From positions 1 to 29,090 of IMG/VR virus record IMGVR_UViG_3300032282_004537: 29,090 bases of DNA, one strand, 5' to 3'. Every line of letters begins with the position of its first letter. Position 1 is the first letter of the stretch. Below, piece by piece: positions 7,406-14,718 of the stretch. Under the pieces are notes generated by a model. The model saw nothing but the letters and a program-made list of their open reading frames with translations. It was not told where the DNA came from and made no database searches. The stretch comes from a virus. The translations under genes were made by a program, and so were the position numbers.

Positions 7406-7486
7406 ATGTTTTTTTATAGAGAAGTTGCACCAGAACCGCCATCTTTTTCGTTTTCTGAACAATTTGAAGTTTCCGGTGGTTGGTGA
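7406..7486 (+). CDS. Very short ORF, 26 aa, before the virion-like gene
   Basis: ATG 7406 follows AGGAG by 8 bases, a textbook ribosome-binding site. The peptide is MFFYREVAPEPPSFSFSEQF followed by EVSGGW. It is Pro/Phe/Ser-rich without a membrane segment. It sits 30 bases before the 246-aa Gly-rich gene and after a CTATTTATA motif. It could be a small virion peptide, a leader for the next gene, or the remaining 5' end of a longer structural gene. The strong SD supports translation. Confidence 0.45.
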   Translation: MFFYREVAPEPPSFSFSEQFEVSGGW

Positions 7487-7516
7487 TTTATTTAAATTTA
7501 TAGGAGATAATTAATA

Positions 7517-8257
7517 ATGGGCTATTCAGATTGGGATATTAGTGGCAATGGTACAGATGTACGTTATGATAATAGCAGTATATCACCTCCACTATCTTCA
7601 GGTGTATATGGATCGCATTGTCGTCGATTAGATGCTAATGGTAATTACCGAAATTTAGCTATTAAAAATACTGTAGCTAGTGGTGCTTTTAGCGCCATAT
7701 CTGCTACTCAGGCATTACAACTAGAAATAACAGTACGTAGTGTTATCCATGAAACATGGGAAAATAATTTTTTTATGGGTGCATATACAAAAAATGTTAG
7801 TATATTGGGACCAAGTTCGGAAGTTGGCTACCTATTGGGACTATATTATGATGGTTCTGGTGGTTATGTTGTAGCATATCTAAATAATGGTTGCTGGTAT
7901 CAATTTTATTGGCCAGGAAATCCTGGTCCTGGTCCTTTTTTTGGTGACTGGCAAAGTTTGCGTTTAGATGTTGCAGTATCTGGTACTACTCATATACTTA
8001 AAGTGTATAGTGAGTTTGCTACTAGTGGACCATACAAACCAGAACCCGGTAATGGTAATTGGGTACAGGGAAACACCGTGCATGGAGGTGGTAACAATAC
8101 CGATATTACAATAGTTGGTGGAAACGAAATACACATACCAAATACAGCACCAGCATATGCTGGCTATAATGCTAATAGTAGATCTGGTGTATACTGCGGT
8201 GGTGGTTCGACCCCAGCTGGCGGTATGGTTGATGGATTTAAAATCACACTATTGTGA
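7517..8257 (+). CDS. Putative virion-associated beta-rich protein, 246 aa
   Basis: A Gly-, Ser-, Asn- and Tyr-rich protein beginning MGYSDWDISGNGTDVRYDNS. Repeated short strand-like stretches and aromatic pairs (GYLLGLYYDGSGGYVVAYL, WYQFYWPGNPGPG, DWQSLRLDVAVSG) resemble jelly-roll or lectin-like domains of phage tail or capsid-decoration proteins. No signal peptide or catalytic motif is seen. AGGAGATAATTA precedes ATG 7517. A strong terminator closes the unit. Its place among lysis genes and the composition suggest a structural or receptor-binding role. This is inference, not a family match. Confidence 0.5.
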   Translation: MGYSDWDISGNGTDVRYDNSSISPPLSSGVYGSHCRRLDANGNYRNLAIKNTVASGAFSAISATQALQLEITVRSVIHETWENNFFMGAYTKNVSILGPSSEVGYLLGLYYDGSGGYVVAYLNNGCWYQFYWPGNPGPGPFFGDWQSLRLDVAVSGTTHILKVYSEFATSGPYKPEPGNGNWVQGNTVHGGGNNTDITIVGGNEIHIPNTAPAYAGYNANSRSGVYCGGGSTPAGGMVDGFKITLL

Positions 8258-8294
8258 TGGCATTAAAATAACTTTACAAACTTGTTTGTATGGT

Positions 8295-8327
8295 ATAAAC
8301 CCACCTTTACAGGTGGGTTTATCTTTT
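8295..8327 (+). terminator. Rho-independent terminator after the virion-like gene
   Basis: An 11-bp perfect stem (ATAAACCCACC at 8295-8305 with 8312-8322) has a 6-base loop and a TCTTTT tail. It isolates the following lysozyme gene, which must have its own promoter. Confidence 0.9.
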
Positions 8328-8359
8328 GAAAAAATTAATATTATTGCTATTTCTATCCA

Positions 8360-8367
8360 TATTTATA
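8360..8367 (+). promoter_or_regulatory. TATTTATA motif between terminator and lysozyme start
   Basis: TATTTATA lies 33 bases after a strong terminator and 27 bases before the lysozyme ATG 8395, where a promoter is required. It is a variant of CTATTTATA found at 7362, 8857 and 16991. Confidence 0.35.
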
Positions 8368-8394
8368 AAAAGTGATTCAATGGAGAACTTAAAT

Positions 8395-8856
8395 ATGGCA
8401 GAAAAAATAACAAAAGTTTCAAAAGAAGCATTAAAACTTATAAAAACGTTTGAAGGCTTTTGTGCTCAACCATATCTTTGCCCTGCAAATGTTCCTACAA
8501 TTGGTTATGGAGCAACATTTTACGAAGATGGAACAAAGGTAAAGATAGATGATCCAGCAATAAGCGAAGAAAGAGCTGCACAACTTCTTCAAAATGTATT
8601 AAAGACTTTCGAAAAACATGTTGATTCATATACAAGAGACGATATAACCCAACAACAGTTTGATGCTCTTGTGTGTTTTGCTTATAATGTTGGTGTAGGC
8701 GCTTTAAAATCGTCTACCTTGCTTAAATTGGTGAATACCAATCCAAGTGACCCACAGATAAAGAACGAATTTTTAAAATGGAATAAAGCCGCAGGCAAGG
8801 TATTAAAAGGTTTATCAAAACGACGAGAAGCCGAAGCAAATCTATACTTTTCTTGA
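8395..8856 (+). CDS. GH24 phage lysozyme (muramidase)
   Basis: A T4-lysozyme-family enzyme that cuts the MurNAc-GlcNAc glycan backbone. The catalytic Glu is E20 (TFEGF). The position of T4 Asp20 holds C29 (LCPANVPTIGYG), and T35 matches Thr26. A Cys at this Asp position is common in GH24 enzymes with the CPAG-like motif, and I recall T4 D20C staying active. The conserved FAYNVGVGAL follows near 103-112. ATG 8395 is preferred because TGGAG lies 9 bases upstream. A TTG at 8326 in the same frame would add a hydrophobic N-terminus but overlaps the terminator tail and has no SD. Length 153 aa is normal. Confidence 0.88.
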   Translation: MAEKITKVSKEALKLIKTFEGFCAQPYLCPANVPTIGYGATFYEDGTKVKIDDPAISEERAAQLLQNVLKTFEKHVDSYTRDDITQQQFDALVCFAYNVGVGALKSSTLLKLVNTNPSDPQIKNEFLKWNKAAGKVLKGLSKRREAEANLYFS

Positions 8857-8865
8857 CTATTTATA
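8857..8865 (+). promoter_or_regulatory. CTATTTATA motif before the glycosyltransferase genes
   Basis: It starts at the base after the lysozyme stop codon and lies 25 bases ahead of ATG 8891. TTGACT (8854-8859) overlaps it, and TATAGG lies 16 bases further on, so a host-type promoter is an alternative reading. Confidence 0.35.
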
Positions 8866-8890
8866 AACATATATTATAGGAAAATAATAC

Positions 8891-10057
8891 ATGAAAACTG
8901 AAAGAAAAGTAAATATTGGAATTACTATAGCAATTACTGATTATAGTGATAGTTTGTTTACGAATGGAATAAGACAAAACGTTTTAATATTAAGAGATTT
9001 ATATGAAAAATGTAAAAATGTAAAAAATGCATATATTATCAACACTGCAAGTCCAAAAAATATAGATGAAATAAATGAAGAATTAAAACCTTATTTAAAG
9101 CATATAATAACTTTACAAGATTCTTTAGAAAAATGTGATCTTATCGTTATTGGTCATGGCTCTATATCTCCAGAAACTTCATCGATTTTTAAACAAAAAG
9201 GCAAGAAATTAACGAAGCATATAATGGGACCGGAATTATCTACATTTAATGAAACAATATTATTTAAAGACAATGAACAAGCAAGGAACGTATACATAAG
9301 AAATTCTGGAACTGTTAGTGCTGTATGGATTTCTGCTCATTATTATAATAGAGATAGATATTTTTTCGAAACTATGTATGATACAGAAGTTGTTATTGCT
9401 CCATATGTATGGGATCAAAGATTTATAGAAAGTCATATTGAAAAGTTATTAACTCTAGAAAATAATACTCATACAGGCTATTACGTTCCATCTGGTAAAA
9501 AAGAAAAAAGAATATGTAGTATGGAACCAAATATAAATATCGTGAAAACAAGTGTGTTGCCAATTATGATAAATGAACATTTTTATAGAAAAAATCCAGA
9601 ACTTATTGATAGATGTTATTTATTTGCTGCAGATAAAATTAAAACAAAAAAAGATTTAATTAATTTTGTAAAAGATTTAGATGTATATAAAGCCAAAAAA
9701 ATGTTTTTTGAATCTAGATATCCAATTGTATGGACGTTACAAAAACACACCGATATTGTTCTGTCTCATCAGAATCAAAATGAATTAAATTATTTATATC
9801 TAGATGCATCATGGATGGGATATCCAGTCGTACATAATAGTCCGATGATGAAAGAGTTAGGATGGTATTATGAAGAAAATGATGTGAAAACCGCAGTTGA
9901 ACATTTAAGTTATATATCAAAATATTTTGATGAAAATGAGCATCTAAATAATGAATACTTAAATAAATCAAGAAATTTTGCTTATAAATATAAAATTGAA
10001 AATCCAGAAAATATACGTGGATATGAAAAACTTATTGATAAAGCGATGAATTCTTGA
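8891..10057 (+). CDS. Putative GT-B-like glycosyltransferase (DUF2827-like)
   Basis: A 388-aa protein whose start (VNIGITIAITDYSDSLFTNG, then IRQNVLILRDLY and a Cys-Lys-Asn stretch before YIINTASP) follows the DUF2827 pattern of a first Rossmann strand, NGxxQN helix and second strand. Members that I recall are annotated as glycosyltransferase-like. The C-terminal half has YLDASWMGYPVVHNSPMMKE followed by LGWYY, similar to the donor-binding part of GT-B enzymes. DNA here is much more AT-rich than the replication genes, with AGA/ATA-heavy codons, which suggests separate acquisition. It is followed 12 bases later by a GT-A enzyme. The acceptor could be virion protein, modified DNA or host glycan. 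Confidence 0.6.
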   Translation: MKTERKVNIGITIAITDYSDSLFTNGIRQNVLILRDLYEKCKNVKNAYIINTASPKNIDEINEELKPYLKHIITLQDSLEKCDLIVIGHGSISPETSSIFKQKGKKLTKHIMGPELSTFNETILFKDNEQARNVYIRNSGTVSAVWISAHYYNRDRYFFETMYDTEVVIAPYVWDQRFIESHIEKLLTLENNTHTGYYVPSGKKEKRICSMEPNINIVKTSVLPIMINEHFYRKNPELIDRCYLFAADKIKTKKDLINFVKDLDVYKAKKMFFESRYPIVWTLQKHTDIVLSHQNQNELNYLYLDASWMGYPVVHNSPMMKELGWYYEENDVKTAVEHLSYISKYFDENEHLNNEYLNKSRNFAYKYKIENPENIRGYEKLIDKAMNS

Positions 10058-10069
10058 TAGGATAAATTT

Positions 10070-10876
10070 ATGAAAATATCTGTAGTAATGCAATCTTATT
10101 TAGGCGATTATCCAGGTGCTCGTAGTAGACCAAAAGAAAAATTTATTAGAGCAGTTAATAGTTTTTTATCTCAGATACACGAAGATAAAGAACTTATAAT
10201 AGTTTCTGATGGATGTAATATTACAAAAGAAATATATGATAATTTTTATAAAAATTATGAAGAAATAAAATTTATATATTTAGATAAAAAAAATAATAAA
10301 GAAACAAATAATATAATAATAGAAAAAAATAAAACTTCTTATAATTTTAGGGGCTTTCCAAGATCACTAGGGTGTTGTTTAGCTACAGGCGATATAATAT
10401 GTTATTTTGATACAGATGATATTATATTGCCTCATCATTTAACAACTCTTGATACTGTATGGAAAAATTGTCCGGATACATTAAAATGGATAAATAGCCC
10501 GATTAGATATGTTCATGCAAAAGCATTACCATGGTCAAAAGAATTAGAAAAAAGAAAACAAGAAATTGAAGATAAAATAAAAAATAAAAAGTTTGTAGAT
10601 CTAAAATCATATGGAATTAAAGATATATTTTTTGAAGAAGAATTTAAGAAAAATGAGATAAGATGTTCTTCTTCTTCAATATCTCACAGAAAAAATATAA
10701 AAACCACATGGTCTGATAGCACTATGATGCTTGATGACAATCATAATAGAATAAAAGGCTATAATGAAGATCATTTGTTCGTAAATAATTTAATCGATAA
10801 TGAAAAATGTCCAGGTATGAGAGTTGATTTTGCCACTCTTGTAGTTTGTCACGTAAGAGATGTATATGATTTATAA
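10070..10876 (+). CDS. GT-A (family 2-like) glycosyltransferase
   Basis: The N-terminus MKISVVMQSYLGDYPGA with RAVNSFLSQ and ELIIVSDGC is the classic nucleotide-sugar-binding start of a GT2 fold. The metal-binding DxD region is YFDTDDII near 114-121. A helical insert rich in Lys and Glu follows, then a C-terminal part with GYNEDHLFVNNLI, which could provide the ED catalytic pair. Length 268 aa is normal. It is co-oriented with the 388-aa enzyme, and the same AT-rich composition suggests that the pair moved together. Sugar and acceptor are unknown. Confidence 0.75.
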   Translation: MKISVVMQSYLGDYPGARSRPKEKFIRAVNSFLSQIHEDKELIIVSDGCNITKEIYDNFYKNYEEIKFIYLDKKNNKETNNIIIEKNKTSYNFRGFPRSLGCCLATGDIICYFDTDDIILPHHLTTLDTVWKNCPDTLKWINSPIRYVHAKALPWSKELEKRKQEIEDKIKNKKFVDLKSYGIKDIFFEEEFKKNEIRCSSSSISHRKNIKTTWSDSTMMLDDNHNRIKGYNEDHLFVNNLIDNEKCPGMRVDFATLVVCHVRDVYDL

Positions 10877-10898
10877 TATTGATATAAGGAGATTATAT

Positions 10899-11000
10899 AT
10901 GGGTAAAGGTCAAGAAAAAAGTAACAAAAACAATAAACAAAAACTAACACCAAAAGAAAAAGCAGAAAAGAAGAAGGCAAAGAAAGAAGGAAAGAAGTGA
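10899..11000 (+). CDS. Tiny lysine-rich protein, 33 aa
   Basis: ATG 10899 follows AAGGAG by 7 bases. The peptide begins MGKGQEKSNKNNKQKLTPKE and ends in a Lys/Glu/Ala tract. About 15 of 33 residues are Lys, with no Cys and no hydrophobic core, so it is probably disordered or nucleic-acid binding. The excellent SD supports expression. A long antisense ORF over this area is a shadow of the Lys codons. Confidence 0.55.
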   Translation: MGKGQEKSNKNNKQKLTPKEKAEKKKAKKEGKK

Positions 11001-11006
11001 TATTTA

Positions 11007-11243
11007 TTGTTGATTAAAGTCATACACATAATAGAAAAAATAACTGGTAATATACACACAAAAATCTCTTCATTAGAAGAGTTATTTGTTTTTTTCACAA
11101 TTGAAGCACTCGAAGATGATTTCCAAAGAAGATCGGCAGTAGAATCTCTCTTGACTTTATACAACAACTCTGGTAATAGTATTGACAGAAATTGGGAAGC
11201 AAAGTTGGTTGAAGAGCCAACTAAACGAAAGAGGAAGAAATGA
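11007..11243 (+). CDS. Unknown small protein, 78 aa, TTG start
   Basis: The frame opens with TTG TTG ATT AAA at 11007 and encodes LIKVIHIIEKITGNIHTKIS, a mixed helical middle and a very basic tail (EEPTKRKRKK). No ATG lies near the beginning. A loose purine-rich stretch (AAGGAAAGAAG) ends about 10 bases upstream. It overlaps the YkgJ-like gene by 4 bases (ATGA), which supports the reading frame. No family is recognised. Confidence 0.5.
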   Translation: MLIKVIHIIEKITGNIHTKISSLEELFVFFTIEALEDDFQRRSAVESLLTLYNNSGNSIDRNWEAKLVEEPTKRKRKK

Positions 11244-11665
11244 GCAAACAATTAATTATTTTTGATTATTTGCCACATTGTCAGCCATGTCTCGCATGTT
11301 GTAAAAATGAAAATATTTTTCTCTCTGTTTCAGAAAAACAATTCTTTGGTGAGAAAAAAGAAGATGAAAATTGTCACAATCTTTTAGATGATGGTAGATG
11401 TTCGATTCACAATAACCGTCCATTAGAATGTCATATTTTCCCTCTTGATTTAAAGAGGATTAATAATGAAATTAAATGGCTTTTATGGAATACTTGCCCA
11501 GCAACTTCTGACGCATCGATACAATTTTACAAACAAGAAATAGAAAATTATGAAAAAATCTTGACAAAAGAGTGGATTGAGGCTTATATAAGCCATCATG
11601 AAAAAAACGAACCTCAGAAATATTCTGAAATGAATTTTACAGTTATTAAAACTTATGGAGTATAA
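11240..11665 (+). CDS. YkgJ-family cysteine-cluster protein
   Basis: A 141-aa protein with the CxxCxxCC signature of the YkgJ / UPF0153 putative metal-chelating family: C14, C17, C20 and C21 (HCQPCLACC). C45, C54 (DGRCSIH) and C64 (RPLECHIFPLD) follow. The order of a CxxCxxCC, a C-x-[IV]-[YH] and an RPxxCxxFP-like segment is diagnostic. It would bind iron, an Fe-S centre or zinc. The biochemical role of the family is unknown. It starts within the stop of the 78-aa gene and ends at the base before thyX, so it lies in the same unit. Confidence 0.8.
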   Translation: MSKQLIIFDYLPHCQPCLACCKNENIFLSVSEKQFFGEKKEDENCHNLLDDGRCSIHNNRPLECHIFPLDLKRINNEIKWLLWNTCPATSDASIQFYKQEIENYEKILTKEWIEAYISHHEKNEPQKYSEMNFTVIKTYGV

Positions 11666-12280
11666 ATGAAGAATGAAATTCATCTGATTGGTACATATGG
11701 AAATGATCAAACTCACGCTATGTCTGCCTGGACTTCGACAAGTCGTGAACTAACAGAAGATAAAAAGAACCGTATTCCTGCCTTATTAAAAATGTTGGCT
11801 GAAAATGGTCACGAAACACCATTCGAAAAGTCATCATTACATTTTCTTGTAACAGCCGATATAGCATCACATATCCACTGTCTCAAACATCGTATTGGTG
11901 TTTCAATTAACTGTGAAAGTGCCCGATACAAAGAGTTAAAAGAAGATAAATGTTATATTCCACACGATTGGTCAGTTGAGGAACAAAAACTATTACAAGA
12001 ACACTGTGACCAATCGCTTACAAAATATCATGAAGCACTTACTCGCCTCACACCAGTTTTGGGTCGTAAACGTGCTAAAGAAAGTGCCCGTTTTTATCTA
12101 CCATATGCCACACAACTTACGTTTGATGTGATGTTTAATATGCGTTCGTTTGTTCATTTCCAGCGTCTACGAAACGATGAAGCAGCACAAGTAGAAATTC
12201 GTGAAATCGCACAAGAAATGTTACGTCTTGTGAAAGAATGTGGTGAATACGAACATACACTAACAGCTTTTGGCCTCTAA
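11666..12280 (+). CDS. thyX: Flavin-dependent thymidylate synthase
   Basis: Makes dTMP from dUMP with FAD, NADPH and methylene-folate. GHETPFEKSSLHF near 48-60, the substrate/flavin motif, and FNMRSFVHFQRLRNDEAAQVEIREIA near 157-182 are all present. The signature normally reads RHR-x7-S. Here it is KHRIGVSINCESARY at 74-88, so the first Arg is Lys and the spacing is one residue longer. I recall the same form in ThyX of marine T4-like phages, so it is probably active. It begins at the base after the YkgJ-like stop. With NrdJ and dUTPase it completes a dTTP supply route. Length 204 aa fits the family. Confidence 0.9.
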   Translation: MKNEIHLIGTYGNDQTHAMSAWTSTSRELTEDKKNRIPALLKMLAENGHETPFEKSSLHFLVTADIASHIHCLKHRIGVSINCESARYKELKEDKCYIPHDWSVEEQKLLQEHCDQSLTKYHEALTRLTPVLGRKRAKESARFYLPYATQLTFDVMFNMRSFVHFQRLRNDEAAQVEIREIAQEMLRLVKECGEYEHTLTAFGL

Positions 12281-12288
12281 TTAATGGT

Positions 12289-13344
12289 ATGAAAGAACTA
12301 TTAACTGAGTGGCGTAAATTCCTAAAAGAAGAAAAAACTAAATCAATAAAAGAAATATCAGCATCTAATATGAAAGATGCTGGTTTTTCTATTGGTGAAC
12401 TTTTAAAAAAGCAAATTAATAATGCTGTTAAAAAACATAAAACAGAAGATTTAATAAAAGAATTTCCAGAATGGCTTGAAAAAGCAAAAAAACTAACAAA
12501 AAAAGAAGCACCTAGTACCTATGAATTTATCGATGGTATGGCCGATGGTGCGGATATTGATTTTGATGTTGCTTTTGGCACTTGGTATGAAGAATTAAAT
12601 TACGCAAAAAATAAAGAAAAAGTAAAAGATGAAGGTTGTACTGACATTATTGTTATAAACAATAAAACAGTTATGATAGGTCACACGAATGATGAAACTC
12701 CCGGTGATGGTTCAAGATTGATAAAATTATCCATTAAAGATAAACCAGTAATATATGGATGTTTTACTAGAGGTGTTCCATCGATAGGGTTAAATGAGAA
12801 TGGTCTTGTTATTTCTGGTAATCAAATAGATGCTAATGATACAAAACCAGGAATTCCAAGAATGGTGTTATATTTTGAAGCACTTTTTAGTAAAAATATG
12901 AAAGAAGCAGAAAATATTTTATTAAACTCAAAACGAGCAAGTTCTTTCAATAATATACTTGCTGATGATAGTGGAGAAGTTTTAAGTTTAGAAGCCAGTT
13001 CTGAAGAAGAAAAGAAAACTAATCATAGTGACGGTATAGACGCTCATACAAATCATTTTATATCCCTTAAAAATAAAGAGGGAAGAAAAGGTGATAATCT
13101 AGAACGCTCCATGAAGCGGCTTGAAAGAGCATTAAAAGATGCTAAAGAAAAAGGCAATAAAATGTCTGTAGAAGATATGAAAGAAATAATTAAATCGCAC
13201 GGTGAAGGTGGCCTTTGTCGCCATGTAGAAGATGAAAAAGACACAGAAACAGTATTTTCGGTTATATTCCTTCCAAAAGAAAGAAAATTCTTTTATGGCG
13301 ATGGTCACCCTTGTAAAACTCAGTATGTAGAAGTAGAATACTGA
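12289..13344 (+). CDS. C45-like Ntn hydrolase / acyltransferase with leader segment
   Basis: Resembles the acyl-CoA:6-aminopenicillanate acyltransferase (peptidase C45) family, which cleaves itself before a Cys to free an N-terminal nucleophile. The likely nucleophile is C117 in DEGCTDIIV. The usual GHTNDE near 130 and GLNENGLVISGNQI near 168-181 follow. The first ~15 residues, MKELLTEWRKFLKEE, nearly match those of the next gene and look like an added tag. Residues 20-115 are helical and Lys-rich and would be the chain removed by autocleavage. Substrate is unknown: an amide, peptide or N-acyl amine bond of the host is possible. No signal peptide. The SD is weak. Confidence 0.7.
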   Translation: MKELLTEWRKFLKEEKTKSIKEISASNMKDAGFSIGELLKKQINNAVKKHKTEDLIKEFPEWLEKAKKLTKKEAPSTYEFIDGMADGADIDFDVAFGTWYEELNYAKNKEKVKDEGCTDIIVINNKTVMIGHTNDETPGDGSRLIKLSIKDKPVIYGCFTRGVPSIGLNENGLVISGNQIDANDTKPGIPRMVLYFEALFSKNMKEAENILLNSKRASSFNNILADDSGEVLSLEASSEEEKKTNHSDGIDAHTNHFISLKNKEGRKGDNLERSMKRLERALKDAKEKGNKMSVEDMKEIIKSHGEGGLCRHVEDEKDTETVFSVIFLPKERKFFYGDGHPCKTQYVEVEY

Positions 13345-13365
13345 TATTTATTTCTATTTAAGATT

Positions 13366-13950
13366 ATGAAACAATTTTTGACTGAATGGCGTAAATTTCT
13401 CTTAGAAAATAAAGAACCAAAACTTCTTGATGTTCCAGATATACGTCAATTTAATGATTATAGTTGTGGTTCTGCTTGTTTATTAGCGGTTCTTGCTTTT
13501 TATGATTTATATGATAAAAATGAGAAAGAATTAACAAAAGAACTTAATACCAATAGTGAAGATGGAACTTCATTAAAAGCAATTAAGCGAGTTGCTGAAA
13601 AACACGGTTTAAATTGTAGTGTTAGAAAAGAGTGTGATTTAGAAGAATTAAAGTCTTCTTTATCAAATGGAAATCCTGTAATATTGAATTTCCAAGCATG
13701 GTCAAAAGATAAGAAGCCAAATTGGAAAGATGATTGGAAAGACGGACATTATGCTGTTCTTGTTGGAATAGATAAAGAAAATCTTTACATGAGAGATCCC
13801 AGCATTTATAATAAAGTCGGAACTTTACCGGTTAAAGAGTTTATGGATAGATGGCATGATATGGGAAAAGATAAAGAAAAATTATATAATGTTGCTATTT
13901 TCTTTTCAGGCGAACAAGAAACAGATCAAGAATTTGAAAAGATAAAATAA
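13366..13950 (+). CDS. C39-like cysteine peptidase with the same leader segment
   Basis: A papain-fold peptidase of the C39 / C39-like type. Catalytic residues are Q28 and C34 (RQFNDYSCGSACLLAV), H128 (GHYAVLVGI) and D144 (MRDPS). C39 domains usually cut after double-Gly leaders and are fused to ABC transporters. Here the 194-aa protein has no membrane part. The N-terminus MKQFLTEWRKFLLEN is shared with the preceding C45-like protein in 11 of the first 14 positions. A short AT-rich gap separates the genes, with TATTTATT at 13345. Target could be a host or virion protein. Role in the phage is unknown. Confidence 0.7.
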   Translation: MKQFLTEWRKFLLENKEPKLLDVPDIRQFNDYSCGSACLLAVLAFYDLYDKNEKELTKELNTNSEDGTSLKAIKRVAEKHGLNCSVRKECDLEELKSSLSNGNPVILNFQAWSKDKKPNWKDDWKDGHYAVLVGIDKENLYMRDPSIYNKVGTLPVKEFMDRWHDMGKDKEKLYNVAIFFSGEQETDQEFEKIK

Positions 13951-13959
13951 AGGTGCTAA

Positions 13960-14718
13960 TTGCAAAAATTAGAAAAACTCACCTATGACACCATAATACT
14001 TGGTGGAACTCTAGAAGCTCTTATTCACAGTTATGTTGAGGGAGTACCACTAATAATGGTAAACCCTCAAATTCCTTTCTATCGTGATATTGATCCACTT
14101 GGATCTAATAAATCTAGAATTTGGAGCAAATTAAGTTATTATCTTTCTTATGCCGGATTAAATTCAATTGGATTAAAAGCGGGAAATTACAGATTTGATG
14201 AAGATAATATTATAACAATATTCGGTAAAACAGCATATAAAGTAGAAATTAAATACAATAATTTAATAAGATATGATCAAATAGAACCAACAGAAAAATT
14301 AAGAGTTTTTGATTATATTAAAATGCAAAATATACAATTATCAGACATAGAAATAATAAACAAAATAAATACAGGCGATCATTTTGTAAATAATTTTTAT
14401 ACTATGATAGAAAATAGAGTATCCGATATTGCTTCTATTTCTTCTCTCACTCAAAATCAATTAAATGATGAACAATATAGTGAGATTTATGCTCGTTTAA
14501 AGACTATTGAAGTGTTGAAGTCTCATGGAATTGTTGGTAGAGTAGAACAATTACAAAAAGGATGTAGAACTCATAAATTAAAATCAACAACTCTTAGAAG
14601 AGAAGTTCTATTTGATACAAGACAAAAAGAAGATATAATATTAATGGAAAGAAAAGAAACAAAAAGTCCATTAATGAAAAAAATTACAGACATGTTAGGA
14701 AATCCTTATGTTGACTGA
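13960..14718 (+). CDS. Unknown protein with a Rossmann-like N-terminus, 252 aa
   Basis: TTG 13960 follows AAAGGTG. The N-terminus YDTIILGGTLEALIHSY then GVPLIMVNP has the strand, Gly-Gly turn and helix of a dinucleotide-binding fold, but with GGTLEA in place of GxGxxG. The remainder is Ile/Asn/Lys-rich and helical. It overlaps the next gene by 11 bases, so the pair probably acts together. I cannot name a family with confidence. A degenerate FAD- or NAD-binding protein is one possibility. Composition is AT-rich, like the glycosyltransferase pair. Confidence 0.55.
   Translation: MQKLEKLTYDTIILGGTLEALIHSYVEGVPLIMVNPQIPFYRDIDPLGSNKSRIWSKLSYYLSYAGLNSIGLKAGNYRFDEDNIITIFGKTAYKVEIKYNNLIRYDQIEPTEKLRVFDYIKMQNIQLSDIEIINKINTGDHFVNNFYTMIENRVSDIASISSLTQNQLNDEQYSEIYARLKTIEVLKSHGIVGRVEQLQKGCRTHKLKSTTLRREVLFDTRQKEDIILMERKETKSPLMKKITDMLGNPYVD

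Noticed and set aside
10910-11251. A 113-aa minus-strand ORF rich in Phe, Leu and Ser.
   Set aside because: It is the complement of Lys-rich coding sequence of two + strand genes with good SD or overlap support. It has no RBS, and no other minus-strand gene is supported.
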